DNA of 39,182 nucleotides from a virus, in IMG/VR virus record IMGVR_UViG_3300031237_000015, positions 1-39,182 of that record; one strand, written 5' to 3'. The notes under the pieces are model-generated. The model searched no databases. It worked only from the letters and a program-made list of their open reading frames with translations, and had not been told where the DNA came from. The position numbers and the translations under genes are program-made. The first letter of the stretch is position 1. Each line of letters starts with the position of its first letter. This document shows positions 28,581 to 36,378 of the stretch, one piece after another.

Positions 28581-30233
28581 TCATTCCTCTCCCATCAGCT
28601 CGGCCAGCATCTTGGCCTTTGCGTTTGACTTCTCATCCTCAGGCTTCGCTCCACCGGCCTGCTTGAGCGCCTCAGCCGCTGCGGCCCGCGCCGCTTCCTT
28701 CTGCGCCACGAGTTGCTCTCTCACGGCGGGGTCGATCGGCTCAAGCCCAAGTCTCTCGCGGAAGTAGTCCTCATCATCCTCGGTGAAGTGAATGGCTCCG
28801 GCGTCGGAGAGCGTCTTCGCCGCGGTCGCCACCTCAGAGATTGGCAGGTCGCTCTTGGGCGTCACCAGCTTGAGCGTGGGGTACGACTTCTGCGGACCCC
28901 AGTTGAAGTCCACCAGCTTCTTGACGATGCCCGTGTATGGCCACTCGCCAATCCCGTTGAACACGCCCTCGAGCCACGCGCGCACGCCTTCGACGAAGAG
29001 ATTCTTGGCCGCCTCTTTCGTCTCGCCCAGCGCCCGCGCGCCCACCCCATCCATGCCGAGCTCGCCGCCCTCGGCAGAGACAATCTGTCGGATGGCCGTG
29101 CCGAGCGCCTTCCAGGTCTCGAGCACGTTGCCCTTGTTGGCGCCGGGCGAAAAGAACCACTCCACGCGCACGCCCGGAGGCAGCTGAAATCCAGCGTTCT
29201 CATGGTAGACAACTGTCTCAAGCAGCTCCTGCAGCTCGACGCGCTCCGCATCCGTGAGCCGCACCGTTGCGTCCATGTACGCCACGGGCACGCCACACGC
29301 CTCGCGCTGGTGGCCCACCCCGATGATGCGCAACAGCTCAGCCCGGAGCAGGCCGATGTACCAGACCGAGCGGAAGGCGCTGAAGCCGGCGTAGTTGTTG
29401 CCATCGCGGTCCCACGTGGCCAGCTGCACCTTCTCGGCGGGCAGGTCCACCGTGACGAACTTGCCATCCTTGTAGCCCTGCTGGCGGATGACGGAGAGCT
29501 CGCCATCCTTCTCGATCCAGCCGTTCTGCATGATGCTGTTGGGCAGCCGCTGCGCCATCTTGCGGATGTACACGCCCTGCCCGCCCGGGACGCGCTCATC
29601 CTCGCGCACGCCGTACACCGGCTCGTGGAGCGCGAAGCCGTAGCCCAGCCCGCCCTTCACCACCTGCTCGATGTGCATGCCGGCGGTGGGCGCCATCCAC
29701 TTGCTGAAGCAGTCGGACACGTAGTCGGCGATGTCTTGCTGGCGCGCCTCCTCGGCTGTAGACTCTTCTTCCTCTGCCGTATCGCCTTCTTGGGCGCCCC
29801 TAGCTTCTCGGGCGTCACGGTCTAACCTCTCGGGGTCGGAGGGAGCCACCGCGAAGAGGCCGGCGACCTCGCCTTCCACCTGCGCAGGCTTGGCCTTCTT
29901 GGGCCTCACCTCAGCCGGCTCAATCTCAATCATCGAGTCACGCAGCGGGCCGGCCACTTTGCTCAGTGCGTCCGCCACCGCGGAGTCGGTGCGCACCAGC
30001 TTCTGCCACTCTCCCCATGCGCTGCTGGCAGGGTTTCCGTAGGCCAACGTGTGCAGCAGCTTGGAGTTGGACTCCGCGCGCAGCATGCCCGACTGAAGGA
30101 TGGTGCCCGAGGCGCCGAGCTCGCCCAGTACTGCCTTCTTACGCGCGCCCTCGGAGCGCATGGGCGTGACGCGGCTCTTCTCTTCGGGCTCTTCGGCGAG
30201 GTGTCTGGTTTTGCGCTTCGAGCGAGCGGCCAT
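28581..30233 (-). CDS. Portal protein, DUF935/Mu gp29-like
   Basis: 550 residues. The basic N-terminus is followed by a long helical and mixed body, including ADALSKVAGPLRDSMIEIEP, KGGLGYGFALHEPVYGVRED, WYIGLLRAELLRIIGVGHQR and GEWPYTGIVKKLVDFNWGPQ. The order and the final AGAIHFTEDDEDYFRERLGL fit DUF935-type portals of Mu-like heads. The portal forms the dodecameric DNA channel at one capsid vertex. An acidic low-complexity insertion (about 140-165, EGDTAEEEESTAEEARQQ) interrupts the N-terminal region. It follows terL and dam, and about 1.8 kb separates it from the head-morphogenesis gene. Confidence 0.85.
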   Translation of the reverse strand: MAARSKRKTRHLAEEPEEKSRVTPMRSEGARKKAVLGELGASGTILQSGMLRAESNSKLLHTLAYGNPASSAWGEWQKLVRTDSAVADALSKVAGPLRDSMIEIEPAEVRPKKAKPAQVEGEVAGLFAVAPSDPERLDRDAREARGAQEGDTAEEEESTAEEARQQDIADYVSDCFSKWMAPTAGMHIEQVVKGGLGYGFALHEPVYGVREDERVPGGQGVYIRKMAQRLPNSIMQNGWIEKDGELSVIRQQGYKDGKFVTVDLPAEKVQLATWDRDGNNYAGFSAFRSVWYIGLLRAELLRIIGVGHQREACGVPVAYMDATVRLTDAERVELQELLETVVYHENAGFQLPPGVRVEWFFSPGANKGNVLETWKALGTAIRQIVSAEGGELGMDGVGARALGETKEAAKNLFVEGVRAWLEGVFNGIGEWPYTGIVKKLVDFNWGPQKSYPTLKLVTPKSDLPISEVATAAKTLSDAGAIHFTEDDEDYFRERLGLEPIDPAVREQLVAQKEAARAAAAEALKQAGGAKPEDEKSNAKAKMLAELMGEE

Positions 30234-30294
30234 GGGGGTGCCGCTAGCACATCACGCCGTGTGTGCGCCACAGCCGCGCGTTGTCAAGCACACG

Positions 30295-31002
30295 TCAAGT
30301 CCTGTCGTTCACCCACAGCGCCTCATGCGACACCTGTTTGGCCGGGCCAGCCTTTGCGGCCATGAAGGGCACGAACGGCAACCACGTTGCGCCCACATTC
30401 TCGCAGACCATCGTCTGTCCTCGACGCGTCCGGCACCAGTCCCCGAGAGTGCGGTACTCGAGGTCAGCGGACCCATGGACGTAGTGCTTACCCGCGTTCT
30501 CGTACGGTGGGTCAACAAACCACGTCGCTTCGACGTCCGGCGCATCCGTGTAGGCGCCCTCAACAACTCGCCAATGACGGATAGCGTCCACCTGAGACGC
30601 AACGCGCTCGCGCTGCGCGCCAGTCCATCCCTCGAACTTGCGCCCCATGCCTGCCAGCCTCTGGCGGCCTGCGCTCAGCACGTTGCGCGGCGCCGTCACT
30701 GCGGCGTTCATCGTGAACCCGACCAGCCACCGGGCCTCTTGCGGCACCCACGCTGGCAAGTCGGAGACGGCCTCGACCAGCGGGATCCGGAGCACCTCAT
30801 CCGGAGACACGGCGATCAGGTAGCGCCAGATGCCAGCGACCACTGGGTATTTCTCGACCAGCGTCACCTGTCGGTCTGGGTAGCGCATCGCATACCCAGC
30901 CGCACCAGCGAACGGCTCAATGATGTGAGGATACATCGGCGCTGGGTACCTTGGAGCTGCGCGCCACTTGCCGCCGTAGTAGCGCCAGAACGGTTTCAGC
31001 AT
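30295..31002 (-). CDS. dam: D12-class adenine-N6 DNA methyltransferase (Dam-like)
   Basis: 235 residues, slightly short for Dam (about 270). MLKPFWRYYGGKWRAAPR contains the Y-x-GGK motif. YPHIIEPFAGAAGYAMRYPD holds the FxGxxG AdoMet site. FVDPPYENAGKHYVHG is the DPPY catalytic motif of adenine methylases. It probably methylates phage DNA to evade host restriction or regulate packaging. It lies between terL and portal, in the late arm. The target site cannot be read from the protein. Confidence 0.9.
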   Translation of the reverse strand: MLKPFWRYYGGKWRAAPRYPAPMYPHIIEPFAGAAGYAMRYPDRQVTLVEKYPVVAGIWRYLIAVSPDEVLRIPLVEAVSDLPAWVPQEARWLVGFTMNAAVTAPRNVLSAGRQRLAGMGRKFEGWTGAQRERVASQVDAIRHWRVVEGAYTDAPDVEATWFVDPPYENAGKHYVHGSADLEYRTLGDWCRTRRGQTMVCENVGATWLPFVPFMAAKAGPAKQVSHEALWVNDRT

Positions 31003-31014
31003 GCGCCCACCATC

Positions 31015-32565
31015 TCACATGTCCACCCCTCTGCGCTCTGCCCGCTTCGGCGGCTGCATGATGCGCAGGCTCGACCTACCGAACGACGTACGCCACCGGT
31101 CGAGCATCTGGCTCAGCGCGTCCACACAGTCGTCGTTCTTGCCCTTGGGGAACGCCGACATCTCCTCCAAGAACGCCCCCACCGGTTCCTCACCGCGCGT
31201 CCCGGTCCACCCATCGTTCACCCAGTCGCTCTGCCCGGGGAAGGGCAGCACCACGTTGCCCGCCTCGACGAACGGGGTGATTGCCGCCGCCCGCGCCTCC
31301 TTGCTCCGCGCGCCGGGGTCCACCGCGACGAGTCCCGGGATGCGGTCTCGCAGGCTGGCGAGGATGGCCGGCCCGTTCGCCTTGTCTTCAATGAGGACGG
31401 CGCCCACCTCGGGGAACTCCTTCCACGTGCGCTCAATCACCTCGCACGTACGGACGAAGTCCATGCGCCCGCGCACCTGCTTGCGGAGGTAGGCGCTGGC
31501 CCCGCGCCGCACCCACACCTGGAGCACGACGTAGTCCGACTTGCTCGTGTCTTTGAACGCCGCGTCAATCGACATGGCCCACTCGTCGATGCGCCCGACG
31601 TACCACTCCGCCCACGCTTGGTGCTTCCACCAGGTGCGCTTGAGCATGCCGCCCTCGGCCGGGCTGGGCAGCTGATCATGCTGGGCGGCGTAGCCATCTG
31701 AGCCGAGGGTGAGTTTCGCGTCGGCCACCGCCTCGGGGCCAAGGAAGTCCGGGAAGAGGAGCTCGCCGCGCTCCTGCCTTGGGTCGCTCCACTTGCCGCC
31801 CATGGTGACGGAGCGACGCTTGGGGTCGAACTCTGTGGGCAGGCAGAGGTGCTCGTAGCCGCCGCGCCGCAGGATGTGGCCGGGCGGGTCATCCTCATGC
31901 ACGCGCTGGGCAATCATCACCTGAGCGAACGTCTTCGAGTCCTTGGCGCGCGTGCTCAGCGTCTTGTCCCAGAACGCGATGGCCTGCTCAAGGGCCGGCT
32001 TGCTGCGCGCCTCCTGCACCTTGATGAGGTCGTCACCCACCACGCGGTCAGCTCGAAGGCCAGTGCCACCGCCGCCCACTGACGTGGCGATGCGCTCTCC
32101 GCCCTTCGTGGTGCGGTAGTAGTCGAGCCGATTCTGGTCGTGGCGTAGCGCCCAATCCTGTTGAGCGCAATACGCTGCCTGGTACAGCGGGGACTCGATA
32201 ATGGCGCGACACTTGATGCTCGCCCCCATCGAGAGGTCATGGCCATACGTAGCGTGAATGCTGCTCAGCCCGGGGTTGGTTGCCCACTCCCACGCAGGCC
32301 ACATCACAGACACAGTGGTTGTCTTTGAGTGGCCGGGCGGAATCGAAATGGAGAGCTTGCGGATGTCGCCTCGGGTGACGGCCTCCAGGTGCTCGCAGAT
32401 TGCGTCCAGGTGCCAGTTCCACCGCAGCGGGGTGAGTGGCTCGATGACGGGCCACATTAGCTTGACGAACTTCGCCAGGCTCCTCCGTGCGAGCTCGGCG
32501 CGGATGATGTCCGGCTCGGGCAACTCGTCGAGCAACTCTTGCAGCTGCTCGGGCGAGAGGCTCAC
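31015..32565 (-). CDS. terL: Terminase large subunit
   Basis: 516 residues from a GTG at 32565 overlapping the upstream stop. The ATPase half has SISIPPGHSKTTTVSVMWPA (Walker A about 76-84) and LRADRVVGDDLIKVQEA (Walker B region). The nuclease half shows SIDAAFKDTSKSDYVVLQVW, VLIEDKANGPAILASL and GKNDDCVDALSQML, giving the three acidic metal ligands of the RNaseH-like fold. It cuts and pumps DNA into the prohead through the portal, with the small subunit at 33958-34434. Confidence 0.93.
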   Translation of the reverse strand: MSLSPEQLQELLDELPEPDIIRAELARRSLAKFVKLMWPVIEPLTPLRWNWHLDAICEHLEAVTRGDIRKLSISIPPGHSKTTTVSVMWPAWEWATNPGLSSIHATYGHDLSMGASIKCRAIIESPLYQAAYCAQQDWALRHDQNRLDYYRTTKGGERIATSVGGGGTGLRADRVVGDDLIKVQEARSKPALEQAIAFWDKTLSTRAKDSKTFAQVMIAQRVHEDDPPGHILRRGGYEHLCLPTEFDPKRRSVTMGGKWSDPRQERGELLFPDFLGPEAVADAKLTLGSDGYAAQHDQLPSPAEGGMLKRTWWKHQAWAEWYVGRIDEWAMSIDAAFKDTSKSDYVVLQVWVRRGASAYLRKQVRGRMDFVRTCEVIERTWKEFPEVGAVLIEDKANGPAILASLRDRIPGLVAVDPGARSKEARAAAITPFVEAGNVVLPFPGQSDWVNDGWTGTRGEEPVGAFLEEMSAFPKGKNDDCVDALSQMLDRWRTSFGRSSLRIMQPPKRAERRGVDM

Positions 32566-32912
32566 CAGGCAGGCGCGCCAGGCAGGATGCGATCTGACCA
32601 GAACTCATCGTGCATCCAGCGATCGTCATCGCGAATACGGTGGTAGCGCCCGGTGTCGAGCAGCCACTCCTCACCTGTGCACGTGAGGTGCCAGTCGCCA
32701 CGGCACCCGTCGTCGCAACCGCCGACCAGCCCGGCGCGTAGCAGCGCTCCCATGACTGCGGTCTGCTGGTCTCGGCCGAGGCCGGCAAGCAGCGGCTGTA
32801 CCGTCGGCATCGATTCTTGCTCTGGCGTGCCCGTGTAGTCGCCGGTGGTGTGCCACACCGGGTTGGCGCCCAGCATGGCGAGGATGGCTTCTGTCAACTC
32901 AAGGGAGATCAC
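32562..32912 (-). CDS. Small hypothetical protein, possible winged-helix
   Basis: The GTG at 32912 overlaps the upstream stop, giving 116 residues. MISLELTEAILAMLGANPVW, then LGRDQQTAVMGALLRAGLVG and WHLTCTGEEWLLDTGRYH, have the helix-helix-wing rhythm of small winged-helix proteins. It contains GCDDGCRGDWH, a possible metal site. It lies between terS and terL. The function is unknown. Confidence 0.6.
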   Translation of the reverse strand: MISLELTEAILAMLGANPVWHTTGDYTGTPEQESMPTVQPLLAGLGRDQQTAVMGALLRAGLVGGCDDGCRGDWHLTCTGEEWLLDTGRYHRIRDDDRWMHDEFWSDRILPGAPAW

Positions 32913-33208
32913 CGCGGCGGCCACCTCTCACCGTACGTCCAGCCCTGTCCGCCGCTGCCGTAGCGCGTACAGATGTCAACGAGCACCTCGAAGTCCTCGG
33001 GGCGCACGTGCTGGTGCGCCTCGCGGCCCGGCTGGCGGACCGGCTCCTCGACGATGCCCGTGGGGTTGAGCGTCTCTTCCCACGCCGCGCGCTCGGCACG
33101 CAACCGCTCCAACTCCTCGGGGTTGAGCGTCTCTTCCCACAGCCGCTCCATGTCCCTCTGGGTGGCCATGCGACAGAGCGGCGCTGGGCTGAAGTCTTTC
33201 AGGTTCAC
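32909..33208 (-). CDS. Hypothetical protein with a recent internal duplication
   Basis: I use the GTG at 33208, which overlaps the upstream stop (GTGA); a GTG at 33220 is possible. 99 residues. WEETLNPEELERLRAERAA is followed directly by WEETLNPTGIVEE, a 19-codon period backed by a 22-bp exact DNA repeat. The rest, RPEDFEVLVDICTRYGSGGQ, looks like a small helical domain. No family is recognised. Confidence 0.6.
   Translation of the reverse strand: MNLKDFSPAPLCRMATQRDMERLWEETLNPEELERLRAERAAWEETLNPTGIVEEPVRQPGREAHQHVRPEDFEVLVDICTRYGSGGQGWTYGERWPPR
33062..33140. repeat. 22-bp exact direct repeat, 57-bp period
   Basis: The 22 bases at 33062-33083 recur exactly at 33119-33140. The offset is 57 bp, or 19 codons, in frame within the gene at 32909-33208, where both copies encode WEETLNP. 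The perfect third-position identity means the duplication is recent or maintained by conversion. Confidence 0.85.
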
Positions 33209-33519
33209 CACTTCGGCCACCCAGCGGGGAACGCTCGATCTGCGTACTCATAGGGCTCGGTAGGCCCTGGATCGCTCGTTACCTTCAGCGGGGGCATGCT
33301 CGGGGGCTTCGTCTCCGCGGTGCAGTGCTCCCATCCCGTGCCGCCATCATCACAGCAGTCGCACGCCTCCGGATCCGTCACCCTCTCCGCCTCCAGCTCC
33401 GCGATGCGTGCGAGCAGGGCGGCGTGCTCGGCACGCACATCGGCGACGAGCTGTTCCTCATGCGGCTTGCCGAACGTACGCACAGTGTACTCGTCAATCA
33501 GCCTCTCAAGCGCGGTCAC
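33205..33519 (-). CDS. Coiled-coil protein with Cys-rich segment
   Basis: The GTG at 33519 overlaps the upstream stop, giving 104 residues. A helix (EEQLVADVRAEHAALLARIA with ELEAERVTDPEA) precedes CDCCDDGGTGWEHC, which could bind zinc. A Pro-rich C-terminus follows. It resembles small accessory phage proteins with no known role. Confidence 0.6.
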   Translation of the reverse strand: MTALERLIDEYTVRTFGKPHEEQLVADVRAEHAALLARIAELEAERVTDPEACDCCDDGGTGWEHCTAETKPPSMPPLKVTSDPGPTEPYEYADRAFPAGWPKW

Positions 33520-33800
33520 TCCTCCTCCCAATGCGTCCACGCGTTCGTCAGGGCGAGACGGTGCGCTCCGCCGATGAGCTTGCCATTCATCTCCCACTCG
33601 TCAACGTCGTATCTGTCTGGCGGCCAGCCGAGGTCGGCGCCCTCTGCGCGCTTGGACGTCTCGTCTCTCATGCATGCGGACATGGCTAGGTCCATCGAGG
33701 AGAAGACCCCCAGCACCTCGGAGCCCTCATGATGAATGGTGCCGATGGCCACCCACAGCGACTCAAGGAGCAGCTTCACCTCTATGTCTTCAACTAGCAT
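33516..33800 (-). CDS. Small phage protein with GVFSSxDxA motif
   Basis: ATG at 33800 with AGGAGG seven bases upstream, giving 94 residues. VEDIEVKLLLESLWVAIGTI, HHEGSEVLGVFSSMDLAMSA and YDVDEWEMNGKLIGG resemble the many small phage proteins in which V-x-GVFxSxxxA is followed by an acidic strand. These have no established function. The gene is in the small-gene run between terS and terL. Confidence 0.65.
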   Translation of the reverse strand: MLVEDIEVKLLLESLWVAIGTIHHEGSEVLGVFSSMDLAMSACMRDETSKRAEGADLGWPPDRYDVDEWEMNGKLIGGAHRLALTNAWTHWEEE

Positions 33801-33961
33801 CACTTCTCCTCCTCATGCTGCGCGCAACGCCTCACGACGAGGCGCACCAGGAAGCACGCAGATGGCGTGCGGCCGAGGTGGATGTCTTTAACCACGGCTG
33901 GCTCTCCGCAGGTGTCGCACTTGCCAAGACCGTCCACCTCTTCCTTGCTCAGTTCAGTCAT
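33800..33961 (-). CDS. 53-residue Cys-containing protein
   Basis: The ATG at 33961 overlaps the terS stop (ATGA) and the TGA shares a base with the next ATG. It reads MTELSKEEVDGLGKCDTCGE then PAVVKDIHLGRTPSACFLVR and RCAQHEEEK. The CxxC and later C...CxxH could form a zinc ribbon. Both overlaps support a real gene. Confidence 0.65.
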   Translation of the reverse strand: MTELSKEEVDGLGKCDTCGEPAVVKDIHLGRTPSACFLVRLVVRRCAQHEEEK

Positions 33962-34434
33962 CGCTCTCCCTCTGGTGTCGCATCCTTCGCCACTTCAACA
34001 GCGTCTGCCTCGACAGTCACGGGCTCTCTCACCGCCGTCTTGTCCACCAGCGACAGCAGCGAGTCGAGTTCGTGGCCCTGGAGTTTGGTCAAGTCATGTC
34101 GCGCCTGCTGTGTCGGGCTGATGCTGTCCGGCTTGCCCCACCCGCGCTCAGCGAGCCAGTGCAGGGCCATGAGTCGCTCCTTCACCGACGCCTGCTCGAG
34201 AGCAAGGGATGGGTTCCCGTCAGGGCCAAGCACCGGATGTCCGCGCTCGTCGAGGAACGCCAGCTGGCCTCGGAGGACCGCAAATGCGAAAGCGACCAAC
34301 TCTTGGCCGTCGTCCGACTGGCGGCGGATCAGCTCGCCTAGGGTGCTCCGCGGCTTCCCACGAGGATTGCCGGAGACACCCTTCGGGAAGGGTCGACCCA
34401 CAATGCGCTGTTCCTTGCTGTCAGCAGCGCCCAT
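33958..34434 (-). CDS. terS: Terminase small subunit-like protein (DUF5681 type)
   Basis: 158 residues. GRPFPKGVSGNPRGKPRSTL is the signature of DUF5681 proteins found next to terL. It is followed by helices (ELIRRQSDDGQELVAFAFAV; VKERLMALHWLAERGWGKPD) and an acidic tail. Small terminases recognise the packaging site and hand it to the large subunit. Four small genes intervene before terL, which is unusual but compatible. The gap directly upstream is the natural place for a packaging site. Confidence 0.75.
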   Translation of the reverse strand: MGAADSKEQRIVGRPFPKGVSGNPRGKPRSTLGELIRRQSDDGQELVAFAFAVLRGQLAFLDERGHPVLGPDGNPSLALEQASVKERLMALHWLAERGWGKPDSISPTQQARHDLTKLQGHELDSLLSLVDKTAVREPVTVEADAVEVAKDATPEGER

Positions 34435-34757
34435 GTGCGCCTACATACCGCCAAGCGCGCCTTGGCTCAACCCCTGCGCTTCCGTCGCCTGTTGCTGGCC
34501 TTGAGAGCCTCGAGACGACTCAACATCACAGGCCCTTGCTCAGGCGGGACGCGTCGCGCTACCAGGGACCACGGAGTGCGCCAAGGCACGAAAAGAAGAC
34601 AACCCATTGAAAACACTGAGTCAAGTGAAATCGAATTCCCTTGCGCTTTCGCATGATTGCTAGGCCTGAATTCGGCGTGCTCAGCGACGTTTTCGCTTAT
34701 AGACCTATAAGTCAGGTGGCTTGTCTACAGCGCCATTGTCGGCATTTTCGCAGTGCT
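34435..34757. promoter_or_regulatory. Low-GC intergenic region upstream of terS; possible late promoter and packaging site
   Basis: This is the longest gap in the leftward arm and clearly less GC-rich than the rest. It holds CCAAGCGCGCCTTGG (34451-34465, a 5-bp-arm palindrome near the terS start), CACTGAGTCAAGTG (34614-34627, partly palindromic), two GAATTC (34633, 34668), and CTTATAGACCTATAAG (34696-34711, 7-bp arms around 2 bases). On the minus strand TTGACT (34624-34619) lies 17 bp from a weak TGTCTT (34601-34596), a possible promoter for the late genes. No gene is convincing here. Confidence 0.5.
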
Positions 34758-34910
34758 TCATGGCGACGCCCGGCGGAAGGTGATCGACCAGACCCAGGGG
34801 TTGCTCGCCCACGGCGCGCGCTTGGCGTTGAGTGAATCCCAGAGGGCCTCAAAGTGACGCCGGGCAGGCCACCGATGAGTCACGCAGCCGTCGTCGAACA
34901 CCTCTCTCAC
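34758..34910 (-). CDS. ASCH-like C-terminal fragment (50 residues)
   Basis: The GTG at 34910 overlaps the upstream stop (GTGA). RHFEALWDSLNAKRAPWASN with PWVWSITFRR matches, from memory, the final helix and strand of phage ASCH-domain proteins (FxxLWxSxNAKR...NPWVWxxxF). The ligand-binding N-terminal part is missing, and the upstream gene does not supply it. It looks like a surviving C-terminal piece of a once larger gene, given a new start through overlap coupling. Whether it is functional is unknown. Confidence 0.6.
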   Translation of the reverse strand: MREVFDDGCVTHRWPARRHFEALWDSLNAKRAPWASNPWVWSITFRRASP

Positions 34911-35176
34911 GCGTGCACGTGCGCATCGCCACCGCCATCGAGGCAGTGGCACACCATCAGGACTCGGCTCCCCTTCGGCTGGCTCTCGGCTTGGCTTGGG
35001 CTCGCCCTCGGCTCCCCTTGGGCTGACCATCGGCCGAGCTCGCGTTGCTGCTCACGCTCCACCGCCAGCCGCTCCCGGTAGCAGGCTTGGCACAGCAGCG
35101 GGCCACCGCACTTCGTTCGCGAGCCGTCCGAGCGCGGGGTGACCCACCCGTGGCCCCATCCGATGTCGGCGTTCAC
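34907..35176 (-). CDS. Hypothetical protein with CxxC and low-complexity tail
   Basis: The GTG at 35176 overlaps the upstream stop (GTGA), giving 89 residues. GWVTPRSDGSRTKCGGPLLC with QACYRERLAVEREQQRELG suggests a zinc-binding loop followed by a helix. A low-complexity part (GEPRASPSQAESQPKGSR) is encoded by imperfect short repeats at about 34960-35030. The function is unknown. Confidence 0.55.
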   Translation of the reverse strand: MNADIGWGHGWVTPRSDGSRTKCGGPLLCQACYRERLAVEREQQRELGRWSAQGEPRASPSQAESQPKGSRVLMVCHCLDGGGDAHVHA

Positions 35177-35550
35177 TTGCCCCACCCGGCGGCAAACTCT
35201 CGACCCTTGTCCAGCGCCTCCCTGGCCGCCTCCTCCGGGCTCGGCTCATGGTTGCCGGCGATGCGCTCCAGCGCCTCCTGGTAGACCCCCCGAAGCGCGG
35301 CCTGAAGGAGTTCACCCTCGGACACGCGGTCAGCGCGGTCAGCCATTGCCTCGGACTCCAACTTGCGCAGCTCGCACAGGCGCACCAGCGCCTTGAGCTG
35401 TGCCGCTGCGGCGTCGATCTCCGTGTCGTCGAAACGCCCATCCGGGTCCGTGCGCGACATGAGCTCCACGCGCTCCTCATGCGAGACGGACAACGGCACA
35501 CACTCATGCCGCCGAAGCGTGTCCAGCAGCATCCAGATTGCCTCGCTCAT
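35173..35550 (-). CDS. Helical hypothetical protein
   Basis: The ATG at 35550 overlaps the upstream stop (ATGA), giving 125 residues. MSEAIWMLLDTLRRHECVPL, DTEIDAAAAQLKALVRLCEL and a long acidic helix (GELLQAALRGVYQEALERIA) form an all-alpha protein. No motif or family is recognised. Confidence 0.65.
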   Translation of the reverse strand: MSEAIWMLLDTLRRHECVPLSVSHEERVELMSRTDPDGRFDDTEIDAAAAQLKALVRLCELRKLESEAMADRADRVSEGELLQAALRGVYQEALERIAGNHEPSPEEAAREALDKGREFAAGWGK

Positions 35551-35768
35551 CGCGCCCCCAGGCTTGGACTGAGGCGGACCGCTGCCGCCAGCGCCGACTC
35601 GGTCGACGCGTACGGGTCGGACGAGAGGTACGGCCCAAGGATGAGCGAATTGGCGTTGTCGCGACGCACGATGGGCATCCACCACCCCGCCCACGATGCC
35701 ATCCCACTGGGCACCCACTCGAGCACCACGATCGACCCATCGCTGTCGCACCGCGCATAGGTCACCAT
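35547..35768 (-). CDS. Small beta-rich hypothetical protein
   Basis: The ATG at 35768 overlaps the end of the upstream gene, giving 73 residues; a GTG at 35765 would give a plain GTGA overlap. VTYARCDSDGSIVVLEWVPS then WWMPIVRRDNANSLILGPYL suggests several strands and a final helix. No family is recognised. Confidence 0.6.
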   Translation of the reverse strand: MVTYARCDSDGSIVVLEWVPSGMASWAGWWMPIVRRDNANSLILGPYLSSDPYASTESALAAAVRLSPSLGAR

Positions 35769-35971
35769 CGAGCCACCCGATCGCCAAGCTCCGCGATCAA
35801 CGCCTCGGCCATCTCCGCACCGAGGAAGTTCGAGCCCTCGTCTGGATACGATGAGCAGTGGACGTACCAGCCTGGGCCCGAGTGTCCGTGCTCGCTGTAC
35901 GAGACCACCGCGTCGTGCTCGTCCTCGCAGTCGTAGTAGGCGACGGCCTCTTTGATTTCGGCGTCGGTCAT
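35762..35971 (-). CDS. Small hypothetical protein
   Basis: The ATG at 35971 overlaps the upstream stop (ATGA), giving 69 residues. MTDAEIKEAVAYYDCEDEHD, SYSEHGHSGPGWYVHCSSYP and a helix AEMAEALIAELGDRVARW. The function is unknown. A His/Cys-rich centre (SEHGHSG...VHC) could bind metal. Confidence 0.6.
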   Translation of the reverse strand: MTDAEIKEAVAYYDCEDEHDAVVSYSEHGHSGPGWYVHCSSYPDEGSNFLGAEMAEALIAELGDRVARW

Positions 35972-36378
35972 GATGCCACCGCCTTGACCCACGTCGAGAT
36001 GGGCCCAAATCCAGCGGCCAGCGCGAGCCAGAACGGCGTGTACCGCAGGTTGATGTACCCGCCCGGGGTCCACTCGCTCTGGCCGTAGTCCCACGGGCAC
36101 ACACCGATGAGTTGCTTGATGGCCCACCCGCTCACGTACTCGATGGCGAAGATGAGGAGGACGAATGCTGGCGCCAGTGACACCCAGCGCCATCCGGTCG
36201 CGGACTGGAGCCCCTCCATGGCCAACGCGGCGAAGCCATAGATCGGGATCATCCATAGATAGGTGGTAGACGTGGCGCTCGGGTTGCCTTGGAGGACCGA
36301 CCGCACACCGGTGAAGAGCACCTCGATCAACAGCCCCAGCGCCGCATACAGGGCGAACCTGCGCATAATCTCACCCAT
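35968..36378 (-). CDS. Four-helix membrane protein of the CmpB/PF06541-like family
   Basis: 136 residues; an ATG at 36366 is an alternative start. Hydrophobic segments are FALYAALGLLIEVLFTG, YLWMIPIYGFAALAMEGLQ, WVSLAPAFVLLIFAIEYVSG and YTPFWLALAAGFGPISTW. The stretch IEYVSGWAIKQLIGVCPWDY with a following GGYINLRY fits the ExxTGxxxExxFGxxxWDYS...G.I.L pattern of putative type IV ABC-transporter membrane proteins. In a phage it may alter the host membrane, for example to block superinfection. The family call is from memory of the motif. Confidence 0.65.
   Translation of the reverse strand: MGEIMRRFALYAALGLLIEVLFTGVRSVLQGNPSATSTTYLWMIPIYGFAALAMEGLQSATGWRWVSLAPAFVLLIFAIEYVSGWAIKQLIGVCPWDYGQSEWTPGGYINLRYTPFWLALAAGFGPISTWVKAVAS

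Noticed and set aside
28713-29825. Long plus-strand open frame opposite the portal gene
   Set aside because: Mirror of the portal coding frame with His/Arg/Leu-rich composition; no operon context on the plus strand.
34940-35035. Low-complexity repeats in the 34907-35176 gene as a functional repeat array
   Set aside because: They are short and imperfect and encode a Pro/Ser/Gln-rich tail; ordinary low-complexity drift explains them.
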